This document shows positions 34,945-46,974 of a DNA stretch of 64,000 nt, piece after piece. This DNA is from Mactra quadrangularis (lineage: Eukaryota > Mollusca > Bivalvia > Venerida > Mactridae). Position numbers and translations under genes: made by a program. Each line of letters begins with the position of its first letter. Position 1 is the stretch's first letter. The notes beneath the pieces were generated by a model. The model was not told the DNA's origin. It saw only the letters and a program-made list of their open reading frames with translations, and searched no databases. The stretch lies in contig CM046311.1 in the NCBI GenBank assembly GCA_025267735.1, forward strand, positions 22,714,020-22,778,019, given 5' to 3'.

Positions 34945-36940
34945 TGCTATTATATCGTCAAGTCTTCATACATTTGATAGGATGTGGTCTCCATTAATTC
35001 CTTTGGTATCAACATATCAAATGCAGTAACAGCTGTCAAAGATTATGACGTTATGTATTATAAACTGGACATCTTCAAACAATTCACCAACCCTTTGTTC
35101 CTCCACCTACCACAGCTATGTGTTTATATCCTAACCATCCACTGGATGGCTTTTCCGCTTTTATTTTTTATTCCCCCTTTTCTATACTTCTATCCTTCTT
35201 CTATTTCTTTATTCTCTCTGGATTCTCAAAAAACTACCAACTTTGTACGCAGTTTATATTGTTTATTTGAAAGTACATGTATTTACCTGACTTAATGTTT
35301 GATTGTTTATTCATTGTAGATTGGATCTCCAAGAAAAAAACGTTTGATTATGTTTGTGAATGTGTGAATTGTTACATGAATATTTATGGGTGTATAGATA
35401 ATTTTATACATGTAAAAAGAAGAAAACTGTATTGAATATATTTATAATATTAACTCAGTCTAAATGTTATCTGCATATTTTCATTCTTCTTATGAAATAA
35501 ATCATATTTACTTTTGGACAAGTGTAAAATCAAATTATTGTACCTATTATACGGTTCTTATTATATCAAAATAATTTATGTCTACTGTTGTTTTTGTTTA
35601 TTTTACCTTCAGTGAGTGATAATGTTATACTCATTATTGACTTATCATTCAAGGGAGAATACTCTTGTATAGTTCATGTCTTTTTATCTCCCTTGTTAGT
35701 AACAATTTTAAAAGGTAACCTTCAGTGGTAAATGAAATATTGTATTTGTTCTCTAGAGTATTTACTTTATTTTTTTTTTTCATTTTTTGTTCCATACTGC
35801 TGACCTTAAGTAACCACCCAAAATACAAATTTTATCTAGTTTCTATTCAGAAATTTAATACTTAGATAATGTTCTTGTTTTTAGATGTGTCAAAATATTC
35901 ATTATATTGATACTCAATTATACTAATAAAAAACCTGAGATGGTACTTTTATGTATACATTTATAGATGTTTTTGTATCATTTTGACAAGTCTCATACAT
36001 ATGAAACTCAAACACAATTAAGTTGATTGACTTTTTTCCATACATAATGTTTTTCTTTTTATGGATTGTTTTTTCTTTTCCATGGCTAAAATAGTCAAAC
36101 AGTGTCAAATAAGTAACTATTTTTTGTTAAACATTCTCCATAAATCTATAATATGATTTTATATACAATAATATTATTGGATTAAAAGTTGTTTCTTTTA
36201 TTAAACTCTAACAACACTTGATAAGGTTAACATGGTAAATCAACATGCATATATTATTATATAATCATTGTACTAATATACTTGTGTTTTAATTATCGAT
36301 TATTATCATTATACATGTATTTTACTTGTAAACTATATGAAAATAAAAAGAATCACAAAAAAAAAGAATTTATAAAAATCTCAAGTATATATTGCATGTA
36401 AAGCCTTCACAACAACACATATGAATAATGAATGGTTAGTTTTATTCTTTTTAGTGAAACTATAGATTTGTCATTAAATCATTTTAGAACCTATAATGAT
36501 GTCACTTCAGAGGAGAAATATTAATGTGATGATTCTTGAAAAATAGGCCTATATATGAAAGAACTACTTTCGTAATATTGTGGCATGCACTTTTAGATAA
36601 TCCACGTATATTTACATCATTAGGTAAAAAGCACTTTAAAACAAATTACCTGTATGTATGTCGGCTATTTGGTCTCGACCAATTGTCCATTGTCCTGACT
36701 GGTAGCAGCGCATCAATATAGGTGATTTGAAATTGACTGAGCACACTGACTGACTTTATCAAAGCCTTTCATTTTGCCGACAGCCACTAGTTTCTTCTGG
36801 ATATCTGTAGAAAGTAATCAACAATACGGTGACATTATAGTGTGCATAATGGTTTTTGTTTTGTTTTTCATATTCACAATGATTATCTTACACTTGCTTT
36901 TTTGTAATTGTATACACCCTTTTGAAAAACGGGACTTAAT
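34945..36940. other. AT-rich DNA after the LINE
   Basis: The first few hundred bases may be LINE 3' untranslated sequence. Open frames at 34984-35295 and 36536-36721 have no domain support. Nothing else is recognised. Confidence 0.35.
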
Positions 36941-36949
36941 TTTTAAGGT

Positions 36950-37190
36950 GTTTCTCTGGCTGTGCGTCCGTCTGTCCGTGGACAATTGCTTGTCTGGATG
37001 ATAACTCAAGAATTGGTGTACATAGGTTCCCCAAATTTTATGCGTCAAAGGTCAAGAACACTGGAACTAATATTGTATCGAAACTTTGTCCAGGCAATAG
37101 CTCAACAATGACTGTACCTAGGTTCATCCAATTTTATGTCATGGTACCCCATATGTCTTGAATACGCCCTCTTGGTTTTGAGGCTCCATG
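36950..37190. repeat. Degenerate repeat of the gtccg / gataactcaag type
   Basis: Two diverged units of about 115 bp: gcttgtctggatgataactc followed by aagaattggtgtacatagg, and tgtccaggcaatagctcaac followed by aatgactgtacctagg. Both then read caaattttatg or ccaattttatg. It starts with ctgtgcgtccgtctgtccgt. Such units are frequent in bivalve introns. Confidence 0.6.
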
Positions 37191-37209
37191 GTTAAAGGTA
37201 AAACGGAAA

Positions 37210-38320
37210 AGCTATGTTGTCTTTACATAGGTTTAAACACTATTATATGTTTTATGCTCTTTTGTCAATGATGTTAATTAGTACAATTATGCAATTGTTT
37301 TCACAAGTTACTTGTTCTTGCTTATATTTTAATTCAGACTATTATGTAGTACTAGCCATATTTATTTAGATAAAATAATGTTCAACGGTAATTTTGCATT
37401 AAGATTTACATTTATCAATTCAAATTTATTTTCCTGACTCAATAAGAAAAATATAATATCTATGTGTTAGAAGTGTTTTAAATTCAATATACTGACTTTT
37501 TCATGTTTACATACATAAAAATTGACTGCCACACGTTTGAGGTTGACAATTGAAAGTCTTCTTCTCTTTCGCTCCTATCCAATTTCTTTCATTTATTTTT
37601 CTCTCCCAAAACACTTAGTATGTCATAATTGCTTAGTTGCCATGTTTTCTTATTGTTCAATTCTATTTTTGACATGCACTTGTATTTTTCTATTTTTACA
37701 AAAATAGTAAAAAGTCACCTTGTCCTGAATATCTGTCTTAGATCTCCTATAAACCTATCAACCCTTGTCAACCTCAATATCTATTAGTGTTTTGATTGCA
37801 TTTTGTTCATAAACTTACTCTTATAAAATTATACATAAGTACCACAGTAGAAATTATACTGCATATGTATATTCATGTATTTTCTCTTCATACAGTTGCA
37901 TGTTATTGATCATATATAAAATGTAATTGTCACGTGACTGTATATTTTATGAAATGCGTTGTATGTTCACACGGGTCCATTGGCCCAGGGATTCCATATA
38001 ACGGGGATTTGTAACTAGGTACTTTTTTAATGTCACTGTCCATTACGGGCTGAAGCAGGCTGTGCAAACTATTTCAGCGCTTAAAACCTTGATTTATGTT
38101 TTTGTACATGTCTTCCATGCAACGTGTGAATGTTTTTAAAGTTTTTGATAAAACATTCTTGCAATTATGACCGCAAATATGATTTTAGGTGATGTAAAAT
38201 GGGACTAAGAATGGCATATCGGCGGGAAAATGCATTATTTTTCGAAACAGTCTAATATGAATATCTTTATTTAAACTTGCTATACTTGTTTTCCATATTG
38301 GTCGAAATATCAGCGACGAT
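37210..38320. other. AT-rich DNA, nothing recognised
   Basis: Several short open frames but no motif, splice context or repeat structure. Confidence 0.35.
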
Positions 38321-38331
38321 AGTGAAATTTG

Positions 38332-39165
38332 TAGGGCTGCCACAATATACCGGTATACCGGTATATTGCGATACGTATCGCGGTACGAATTTAGCGTACC
38401 GGTATTTGGCGATATTTTTTATTTTATCCAAAAATGTAGCTAATCGTCAGTTTCAAATGGTTCATACGATTGAAAATTAGGCTCAACGCTCAGAGCGCGT
38501 TCGTTTGTACTGGACTTGTGCAAAACATATTCTTGTTTCTTCACTTCTAGGCATTTTATATAAAATTATGTAATACATTATTGTAGCCCTTATTGACCCA
38601 ACAAAAAGAGGCTGACTATATCATGCAAAAATGTTTATCATTATTTTTTATATTTCTAACTGATATGCTTTCAATAAACCTAAAAGAAACTCAATATTAT
38701 GCTCTTGTAAGTTCGCCATGACTGTCACGAGAAATTACCCTAAAATTTGACCCTTATGTATTCACAAGATATGCTTGTCATTGTAATCTTTGGACTGTAA
38801 TGCAACATGTAAAACATACGTTGATAAAAAATTTATTTACTTTACACGACTTGCAGTGTTTATTATATATTATAGGCCAAATAACACACCATTCCATTTT
38901 TTTCTCTCATGAAGTTGTATTCTTAAATTCACTTTTCATGGAATAATCTGTTCCCATAACTAAAAAAATGTGAAGTTTTTCTCAAGTTTGTTACAGGCAC
39001 TTTCCTTAAAAAATCAACACTCACAAACTAAGCAGTTTAATTAGTTGTTTTAAGCAGAGGGCACCTGTTGGTTTGCAAAGCAATATATCGCGGTACGTAT
39101 CGCGATACGGAGCTAGCGTATTGCAATATACCGCGGTACGCTTCTGACGTATCGTGACAGCCCTA
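38332..39165. mobile_element. 834-bp hAT-like non-autonomous element
   Basis: Bounded by an exact 8-bp direct duplication, gaaatttg at 38324-38331 and again at 39166-39173. The left end tagggctgccacaatataccg is inverted at the right end (gacgtatcgtgacagcccta). TIRs of the form TAGGGCTGxCACxATA with an 8-bp target duplication fit hAT elements. Subterminal arrays of cgatacgtatcgcggtac and related palindromes fill both ends (38350-38420 and 39080-39140). The interior is noncoding AT-rich DNA, so a transposase in trans would be needed. The exact duplication suggests a fairly recent insertion. Confidence 0.92.
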
Positions 39166-39374
39166 GAAATTTGATGGAAATCTATCACATTTACTTATTG
39201 TTACAAATCCCTGATATATGAAATTCCTGATTGGCCTATTCATTTAACAATAAAATCTTAAAATCTTCTTCTTCTTCTTCTATGAAATGCCCCACACATT
39301 GCTTTTTTGATTCTCAAAGCCAGTGTCGTTTTTATGTCTAAATTAAGGCTTAAGTTCCGAGGTACCGAACACTT

Positions 39375-39690
39375 ATAGAGCGTTAGTTGAATACATTCCG
39401 ACCTAAATGTATACCATGTGACGAGCATTTCAATGTAAAACACGTTCTCCTCGACTGTCAGGATCCTAAATACATTCGTGACAAACATTTTAAAGTGAAC
39501 TCACTTAAAGACCTTTTTGAATCTGTATCATCATATGCGATACTTAACTTTTTGAAAGTAGCAAATGTTTATAATAAGATAGAGAGCTTTACATCATTGA
39601 TTACGTTTGAATTAATAGTATCATTGATTGCTTCCGGTGCGATATGACCTTTTTGTGTTGGTGCGCCGTAAAACCCAAACAAACAAACAA
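39375..39690 (+). mobile_element. LINE 3' end with the SINE-type tail
   Basis: The frame 39387-39647 encodes a C-terminal zinc-knuckle-like segment, CIPCDEHFNVKHVLLDCQDP, then SLKDLFESVSSYAILNFLK, typical of the end of some LINE ORFs that carry C-x2-C, KH and DC motifs. Immediately downstream, gcgatatgacctttttgtgt followed by tggtgcgccgtaaaac and an (aaac)n run matches the 3' tail of the local SINEs. The copy is heavily 5'-truncated. Confidence 0.7.
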
Positions 39691-39694
39691 AGAA

Positions 39695-40375
39695 TACTCT
39701 TCGACTTTATACCATTCTCCATAATTTGTCTCGACCACATTAAGTGATCTCACTATTTTGAAGGTAGAATATACAGATTCGTGATGAGGTAAAACTTTTT
39801 GGAGTGTTACACAAACTTACGATTCAAACTCTTTTGAATTTTTTGCTCGACTGGTGAGATTGAAATTATCAAATTAAATGTCACTGTTTGTTATAGCCTT
39901 GGTTCAAACACACTTATACATGGCAAAAACACACATACCCTCTTAACATGAATTTATCAGCATCAAAAAAGTACTGTCTTAAACAAATAACGATCTAACA
40001 TAAAATGTTTAAATTATGTACATCAGGACTAATTAGTGTATCATTATTATTCTGTATGTATGTTCCGATTCTCATATATTACTGAAAAAAATCGTGAACT
40101 GTTTTGAAACAAACAAATCTTAAATATTTGTAAAAGTTCACAGCTTTTACACTTTCTTTCATGCTGTATGGTAAAACGTCGCGTTATTTGATGAAAATAA
40201 ACGACGAAAATATGAACTTTATATTTTCATCGTAGTGACAATATAACCTTATATTTTCATGGTTCATGACGTCATATTAGAAGATAAATGACGTCATCTT
40301 AGAGTATAAATGACGTCACGTTATAATTTGTGTAAAATACATTAAATAAAACACAAAACTACGCATGAAACAGAA
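39695..40375. other. AT-rich DNA
   Basis: Short direct repeats of atgacgtcat/atgacgtcac at about 40266-40320 are the only structure noticed. No exon was found. Confidence 0.35.
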
Positions 40376-40381
40376 ATATTC

Positions 40382-40538
40382 AGAATATTCGTCAACTTTG
40401 GTGTAAGATCTTATATATTTCAACTCGTGAACTCGGAAAATGACATTTTCACTTGTGGCTATGCCACTCGTGAAACTATGTTTTCTGAGATCACTCGATG
40501 AAATAGGACTCGATCTTACACCAAAGTTGACGAATATC
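40382..40538. mobile_element. Short MITE, copy 1 (gaatattcgtcaactttggtg)
   Basis: A near-perfect inverted repeat of about 28 bp: agaatattcgtcaactttgg with gtgtaagatc at 40382-40410, and its reverse complement at 40512-40538. The interior (aactcgtgaactcggaaaat, cacttgtggctatgccactc) is itself partly palindromic. A diverged second copy is at 47818-47956. Confidence 0.85.
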
Positions 40539-41068
40539 CTCTATTTCTATCTTTCCATATCAAAAAGTTGTAGTCATGGTAATTCATCAGTACTACGTTG
40601 GTATTTTCCTCATATTCAGCAACTTTTAAAATCAAAACACGGGTAAAGTCCTGAAAAAATATTTTAAGGAACGTATGAACAAGCGATTCGTCAGATATAG
40701 CTTTTAACTGTTTAATAACCGCTGCGTAACGCACAGCTATCTAGTTAGCACGGTAACTCATACATTTGACAAGTCATGTATATACCTGGTTCCAGAATGC
40801 AAGTATAACTTTTAATGTCGTCAATGACACTAAAAACAAAACCAAACAAAAAAAGGAACTAATAAAATAATACATGAAGAGAAAGGCTTGAAAGCAAAAT
40901 GATTGTTTGGAAATATTACATTACATTAAGTGCATGTTTGTAGTTATAATGATTGTGTTCTTTCCAATGCAAATCGCATTCTCCGTCTACAAAATATCTA
41001 ATATAGAATACACGCAGTTCAAGGCGGTATAAGATATTTGCCTAATGAATTTTGCTCTTTTAAAGTCA

Positions 41069-41227
41069 TTACATCGCAAAAATAACCATTTCGGGCTTCT
41101 TCCCGAAATGAAATAAAGAAATAGATTTATTTAAAATGACTTTATCAGTATCTGCAATACAATAAGCAGCTATAAGTATCCACTTAGAATCAATTAGAGA
41201 TCCTTCACATTGTAAAACATCTTTTTT
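41069..41227 (-). pseudogene. Trypsin-like serine protease exon with His-to-Tyr change
   Basis: After a good acceptor (tttatttcag, plus strand 41228-41237), the minus frame reads KKDVLQCEGSLIDSKWILIA then AYCIADTDK. This is the S1 peptidase block CxGSLI..WILTAAHC, in which His of AAHC is the first catalytic residue. Here the codon (41164-41162) is TAT, Tyr, a single C-to-T change from His, and Thr in ILTAA is Ile. The 3' limit is uncertain: the frame ends shortly after GKKPEMVIFAM. No exons for the Asp or Ser boxes were found nearby. It could be a non-catalytic protease homologue or a decaying exon. Confidence 0.6.
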
Positions 41228-41519
41228 CTGAAATAAATAGATGCACATTATAAAATTATTACGAGACTTCAAATACATTCAATATTGTGATACATTCGTA
41301 CAACAATTGACTTTACCCCGGACCTCCCTCAGATTGCGTCATGTAAAACACGAGTTGCTGCATTATAAAACCTTAAGATACTGTTGGTAATTTTAGATAT
41401 GACAATTTATATGATTATATTTGTTATGTTTTAACAGCAGTATGACCAGCCAATTGGCATAACGCCAGTCATCCCAGTTCTAAATATTCATTATCCGTTC
41501 ACTAATGAAAGGATTAGCG

Positions 41520-41650
41520 TATACTTGGACAAACATCACTCTTTATTATTTATTATTATTATCATATACCGCATTTGTATAGCGCTCTTTTTATATTGAA
41601 TACATGTTCAAATGCGCTCCACAATCACATGCATTATTAGGAAAAACGAG
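41520..41650. repeat. Dispersed repeat fragment (tatagcgctctttt type)
   Basis: Contains taccgcatttgtatagcgct and gttcaaatgcgctccacaat, loosely inverted around agcgct/gcgctc. This arrangement is common in dispersed invertebrate repeats. The limits are uncertain. Confidence 0.4.
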
Positions 41651-41799
41651 CTAAAATTAAAACGAAAATGATTAAGATATAAAAACATAAACTGAAAAAT
41701 AATGTTAAACTAAAATTTGTGATCAATAAAGTGCTCATAGTAGTTTAAAAACGACAACAACAACAAAACAAGTGAATTTTCAAATTTAAAAAATAATAA

Positions 41800-42475
41800 A
41801 AGAGAGGTATGGATTGTTGGTAGAACGGCAGCCATGTGGTCAATGAGGAATCAGGCCAAATGCCCCGAAAATCCACGATTGCAAGGTGCAAAGTCGGATT
41901 CTTATCCAAGGCCCTTACCCAAACATCCATCAGCATTAGCGCCGCGCGTCCCCCAACCATGCATTTTATATGATATAGTGATAAAGTAAAAGTGATAATA
42001 GTTATGATTAGAGTATGAGAGAAGGCAGCCACCGACCAATAGGGAATCCAGCCAAATGCCTTGAAAAATACATGATTGCAAGGTGCAAAGTCGGATTCTA
42101 ATCCAAGGATCCCTCCATCAGCGTCAGCGCCTAAATTGGTTAGATAAGGTATTAATCTTAAAAGTAATGAGTATATATATGGTGGAAAGGCAACCCTTAG
42201 CCAATGGGGAATCCGGCCAGATGCCCTAGAAAATCCATAATTGTAAGGTGCAAAGGCGGATTCCAATCCAAGGATCCTGCCAAAACATCCATCAGTGTCG
42301 GGCCTACTTGGTTTGATAAAGTATTATTCTTAAAGGTAATGAGTATATGATCGGTTGAAAAGCAACCCCCTGCCAATGGGGGAAACTGGCTAGTTGCCTT
42401 GTAAAATCCATAATTGCAAGGTGCAGAGTTGGAATCGAATCCAAGAATCCCGCCAGAACATCCATCATTTGGTCG
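41800..42475. repeat. About 170-bp tandem repeat, four units
   Basis: The landmark gcaaggtgcaaagtcggatt recurs in variant form at 41881, 42078, 42243 and 42416 (spacings 197, 165 and 173). Each is preceded by aatgccttgaaaaatac- or ccctagaaaatcc-like sequence and followed by aatccaaggatcc and catccatcag. A 173-codon minus-strand open frame across it is repeat-derived and shows internal repetition rather than a domain. Confidence 0.88.
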
Positions 42476-42718
42476 CGCATTATTTTGTAATAGACCTAGT
42501 TCAGAATTATTAATTTTTTTTTCGTTAATCTATGATGTTATATGTTCGTAATTAGGGTATATCTTAAGATCATTCAGCCAGATAGTTTATATTGATTAAA
42601 GAAATGTCACTGTAGTATTATTGGACGTATTAATTAACAATTTTAAGTATTCTAAGATTAGTTCATATTAATACTGATCCATTCCACAATCTAAGTTTTT
42701 TGTCCCAGGGTGATTGAT

Positions 42719-45700
42719 TTAGTGACCATAGTAATGGACAAACAGGTAGGTCTTTAACTTTTTCTTAAAAGTATTTAGAGACTGAGCACACTTGACAGAG
42801 TCTGGAAGTGAATTCCACAATTTTGGCGCGGCATGGCTGAAACTACGATTACCAAAAGTAAGTGTCCTAGACCGTGGGACTGTAATAGATAATGAATTGC
42901 TAGATCAGAGGTCTCTGTTGGGTTTATTAACATGTATTAGGTCTTGGATATATATGGAACATTGGTTGCTAAGTGCTTTATATGTATATATCAAGAGCTT
43001 GTAGCTGATCCGCTGACAAACAGGAAGCCAATGAAGTTCTCGGAGCACTGGTGTTATATGGTTCTAGTGATGATTCTTGCTGCTGTATTTTGTAGACGTT
43101 GAAGTTTATTCAGATTTGACTTTGAAGTATTTGCAAGAAGGGCATTGCAGTAGTCCAATCTTGATGTAACCAGCGAATTTACTAACGTCCTTGTAGCATC
43201 CACAGTAAGAAACTTTCTTATGCGATCGATATTTCTTAGCTGATAATAAGACGATCTGCATACAATATTGACATGATTCTCCATATCCATGTGTGGTGTG
43301 AAGTAAGCACCAAGATTTCTAATACAGTTTTTAGAGTTTATGATTGAATCACCAACTCTAATGGACACGTCTTCAACATGTTTACGATTATGTTTTGAAG
43401 AGAACAACATAACTTCCGTCTTGTCTGCATTCAGTTTCAGCATGTTGGCATTCATCCATGAAATAATTTCAGTCAAACATTTTTCAATACGACTTAATGC
43501 GTCTGATCTTGAAATATTATCAATTGGTTTAAAGGATATGTATAGTTGAGAATCATCAGCATAGAAATGATGTAACAATCCATGTTGCAAGCAGATGGCA
43601 CCAACAGGCTTAGTGTACATGGTGAAATACTTAGGCTCTAAGACAGATCCTTGAGGAACACTGTATTTCATCAGCACAGGGTCAGAAAGTTCTCCACCAA
43701 CACAGACTGTTTGGTATCGGTCATTCAGATATGACTTTATCCAATTTAGAGCACCATCAGCAAGACCATAGTGATCATGCAGTCTGCTTAACAATGTATG
43801 ATGGTCTATGATGTCGAAAGCAGCCGATAGGTCTAGTAACACCAATATTGTTACACAATTATTGTCTAAAGACTGAACTTTTGCCATCTCTGCCAGCAGC
43901 TTCAATTTTGTCTGAGTAATAGTCTTTACGGGCTTCAATCAGCAGTTTGTTATACACAGCACATTGATTTCTGTAAATCTGATGATGGATCAAAAGTTTC
44001 CCTCCATTTGTGTTCTAATTTACGTTTCAAATGTTTAGCAGAATGTAGCTCCTCATTAAACCATGGAGATTGAGGACGAACTGTAATTGTCTTTGTGTGT
44101 AAAGGAGCATGTTTATCTATCAATTTGGTTAGCTCACTATTATAGATATCAAGAAGTTCTTCAGCATCCAAATTTTGAGAAATTATTTTATTGAAGATGA
44201 ACAAGTCTTGTTTGAACAAACCAATGTCAATAGCTCTTAACTTTCTGTATGTAACAGTTTTGTATATTGGCTTTGGTTTAGTTGTATCAATGTTAAAAGT
44301 AATAGCAAAATGGTCCTGTTTCATATTCCCCTGATGATCACATAGTCCAGGGTCGGTAACCACAATATCAGAAACAATCGTGCAATTGTCGCGTGTTATT
44401 ACAACATCAAGTGTGTGACCCTTCACATGAGTTGGTTCATTTACCCACTGCTTTATACCACAAGAGTCAAGTATATTGGAGAAAATAATAGTATCTCTGT
44501 TTGTTCTAGTATCAAGATGAAAGTTCAAATCACCAACAATTAGAATTTCATTTTTTTCTGTGGCATATTCACTCAAGAAAGAGGGCCATTCACATTCAAG
44601 AAATTTTGAAGTTTTTAAGGACTATGTAATTTACGAATGTCCTTCATGACTTTAAAATAGGTGTGGTTGCAATAATTGAAATTTACAAATAATTTTCATA
44701 AATTTCAGTTTTCATTTTAATCCTAATGAAATAAATAAGTAAGTTTAATAGAAAAATATCAAAAAAGTGGTTTAGTAATATTTATTTTTTATGAAAAAAG
44801 TGAGTTTAAACATGTAAACTTTTGTGCAAGTTTACACGAAGTACAGTGAAAACAGTTAAAATAAAATCTTCCAATCAGATTGTGTACACCCCCGTTCAGA
44901 TGCACTAAGAGTTAAAAATACAAATTAATTTATACATTGTCTGAAATCAGTATAATAAAATATCTCTATATACTAAAATTCATAATTTTCAACATGTCCA
45001 AAATACAACTTTACACAAAAGAAGTAGTACAAACAAAAAGTACGGTGTCCAATAATGGACACGTGTAATGAAAGGAACACACTTAAAATAGGTATAATTC
45101 ACTAATGTCATTATTGAACGGCCTGTTAGCGGAAAACGTTTCAGGCAAACAGCTAACGGTTTAAGTATATAGTACGCGAGTATGAAACAACCTGAAACAA
45201 AATAGTTCCAGTATATTGTGCAAATTAGTAAATGCCATTACAACGAAGTCGGTGGTGTTATACTCCCGTTGATTTAGATCAATAAATTTACAATAAAAAA
45301 GTAAACAAGAAAACAATTCCTCCTCTCCGAATTCTTCTAATAAATTGAAGTAAAGATTCTCTTGTCCGCTATCTTTAAACGTTCGCGCTTCAACGGATCG
45401 TTCAATTAACCGTTCATTACGGTAACGGTGATTGACAAAGTTAAATGCTTACTGAACGCAGGGATGATAAAGAACTGGGACTGTTTAATGAGAATCTTAC
45501 GTAAGATAGCGAAATTTTCGAAATTACTTACTTACGTTAAACTTACGTTTACGATGAGAGAATTTCAAAGACGCACTCGAAACTTAAAATCTTTGCTTCA
45601 ATAAGACCTGTCTTAAGTCAACGACAAGTGGTGAAGCCCTCAAATACATTATAAACTACAAAACATTTAAAGAATACAATATGTTCTACAAACTTCAACA

Positions 45701-46963
45701 AACAATTTCACAAACGGAGATTAGAAGCTCTCGAAGAAAATGCACGAGGGCTATACCGAGCCACCACACTCTTGATTTTTCAATACACGGCCAATTTAAA
45801 CAAGGGTGGTATGACACAATAAATGGTCATCTGCTAACAAAACATCGACCAATTTAAGACGAAACCGATGGATGTCAAAATAAAGTAATTAGGCACAAAA
45901 AAGTTTCCACGTGGCGTCAAATAAATACCTTAAAACAATAAATCATCAAATCTACAGACATATATAATAATAACTTCATAAAAAATAAACCATTCTTAAG
46001 ACATTTTATCGAAATCTTGCAATCTTTTAAAAGAAGTTCAGTTCGCGTATGTACACAGGTTTTTGAAATTAGCCCCTGACTTCCGCAAAGATGTGTAATG
46101 AATAAGTTTTCAATACACACAAAATGGACGCCCAAATTTTGATTACAGAGCCCACTTGTTTGTTTGTTCATATATGTAAATTCAGTCACAGATATAGAAA
46201 ATGTAAGCCTCAGTGCATCTAGAGTAATATTAGTGCATTCATTATCTGCATATGTATTCTGAAATTGTTCGCTAGAATAAAAGGAAACTTGCACAGAAAA
46301 TAACGTATTTATTTCTGTATTCACAGGTGATGTGAAGTACCTACGATAATATTGCCTGATCCAAAAGATTTCAGGCAAGAGGGATGATTAAACATTATGA
46401 TATTTTTAGCACTGCATTTACCCTAACCTACTTTTTTAGGGCCGGTACTTAAAGGTACCTTTCTGTAATTTCAACTTTTACATAGTCCTTAAACCGTTTG
46501 CTTTTGATGGGGGTGGCCTATAGACAATAGCTAGACACAGATTGAATCCACCTTTGTCTAAAAGACAGTCAAATAGTTCAAACTGTGACAGTTGTCTACA
46601 TTCCAGCTTTTTCAATGTAATTGAGCTCTTATAGATCAAGGCGACGCCCCCACCACGTTGGGAGCTGCTTCTCATAATCTGTTTCATAGTGTATCCGGTA
46701 GGCAAAAGATCATTTATACTGGAGTCATCGTTACTTGTTAGCCAGGTTTCTGTTAAGGCGACAATGTCAAAATTGTTTGAAACTATGAAATCACACAGGA
46801 ATTCGGCTTTATTTTTGACAGATCTAACGTTCATACTACAAACACTCAGTTGTTTTGTTCTAGTTTGATAATTCTTATGATTTTGGACACAAAATATTAC
46901 TTTGTTTAACAAATTTGATAGTTGTTTAAGGTTGTAGTTAAAGTAGCCACACCGTAATGTCAA
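42719..46963 (-). mobile_element. CR1/Jockey-like LINE, interrupted and internally deleted
   Basis: The minus-strand ORF2 begins at 46963 with the endonuclease: SVCSMNVRSVKNKAEF, IVALTETWL, RGGGVALIYK and YRPPPSKANG. It is broken by a 1.87-kb insertion (44619-46488) and resumes with WPSFLSEYATE, ILIVGDLNFHLD and CDHQGNMKQDHFAI. After a frameshift at about 43960 a linker follows, and the fingers of the reverse transcriptase are deleted: sequence jumps to LLVLLDLSAAFDIIDHH-like palm A, then YSVPQGSVLEPKYF (palm B), HHFYADDSQLYISF (palm C) and the thumb, to 43055. After one more shift the C-terminus (ITPVLRELHWLPV, FSHAAPKLWNSLPDSV) ends at a TAA, 42719-42721, with one extra in-frame stop near 42920. 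Confidence 0.9.
44619..46488. mobile_element. TTAA-flanked insertion (piggyBac-like target) inside the LINE
   Basis: The insert is bounded by TTAA on each side (44615-44618 and 46489-46492) and by inverted termini ggactatgtaa/ttacatagtcc, 11 bp exact. If one TTAA and the insert are taken away, the endonuclease frame of the host LINE reads on without a break (codons GGT TTA AAA ACT), so both boundaries are set by the host frame. TTAA duplication is the target preference of piggyBac elements, though the usual CCC/GGG terminus is not present. The interior (1870 bp) has no piggyBac transposase motif. Its longest frame (minus, 45917-46378, 153 codons) has no recognised domain. Confidence 0.88.
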
Positions 46964-46974
46964 ATGTCATATTG

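Noticed and set aside
40516..40734. A 72-codon minus-strand frame with words such as VAEYEENTNVVLMNYHDYN
   Set aside because: It overlaps the MITE terminus at 40512-40538, and I could not tie it to a family or to splice sites.
41745..42266. A 173-codon minus-strand frame
   Set aside because: It lies across the 170-bp tandem repeat and is internally repetitive.
45917..46378. A 153-codon minus-strand frame inside the TTAA-flanked insertion
   Set aside because: No transposase or other domain signature. Kept only as a mention in the insertion entry.
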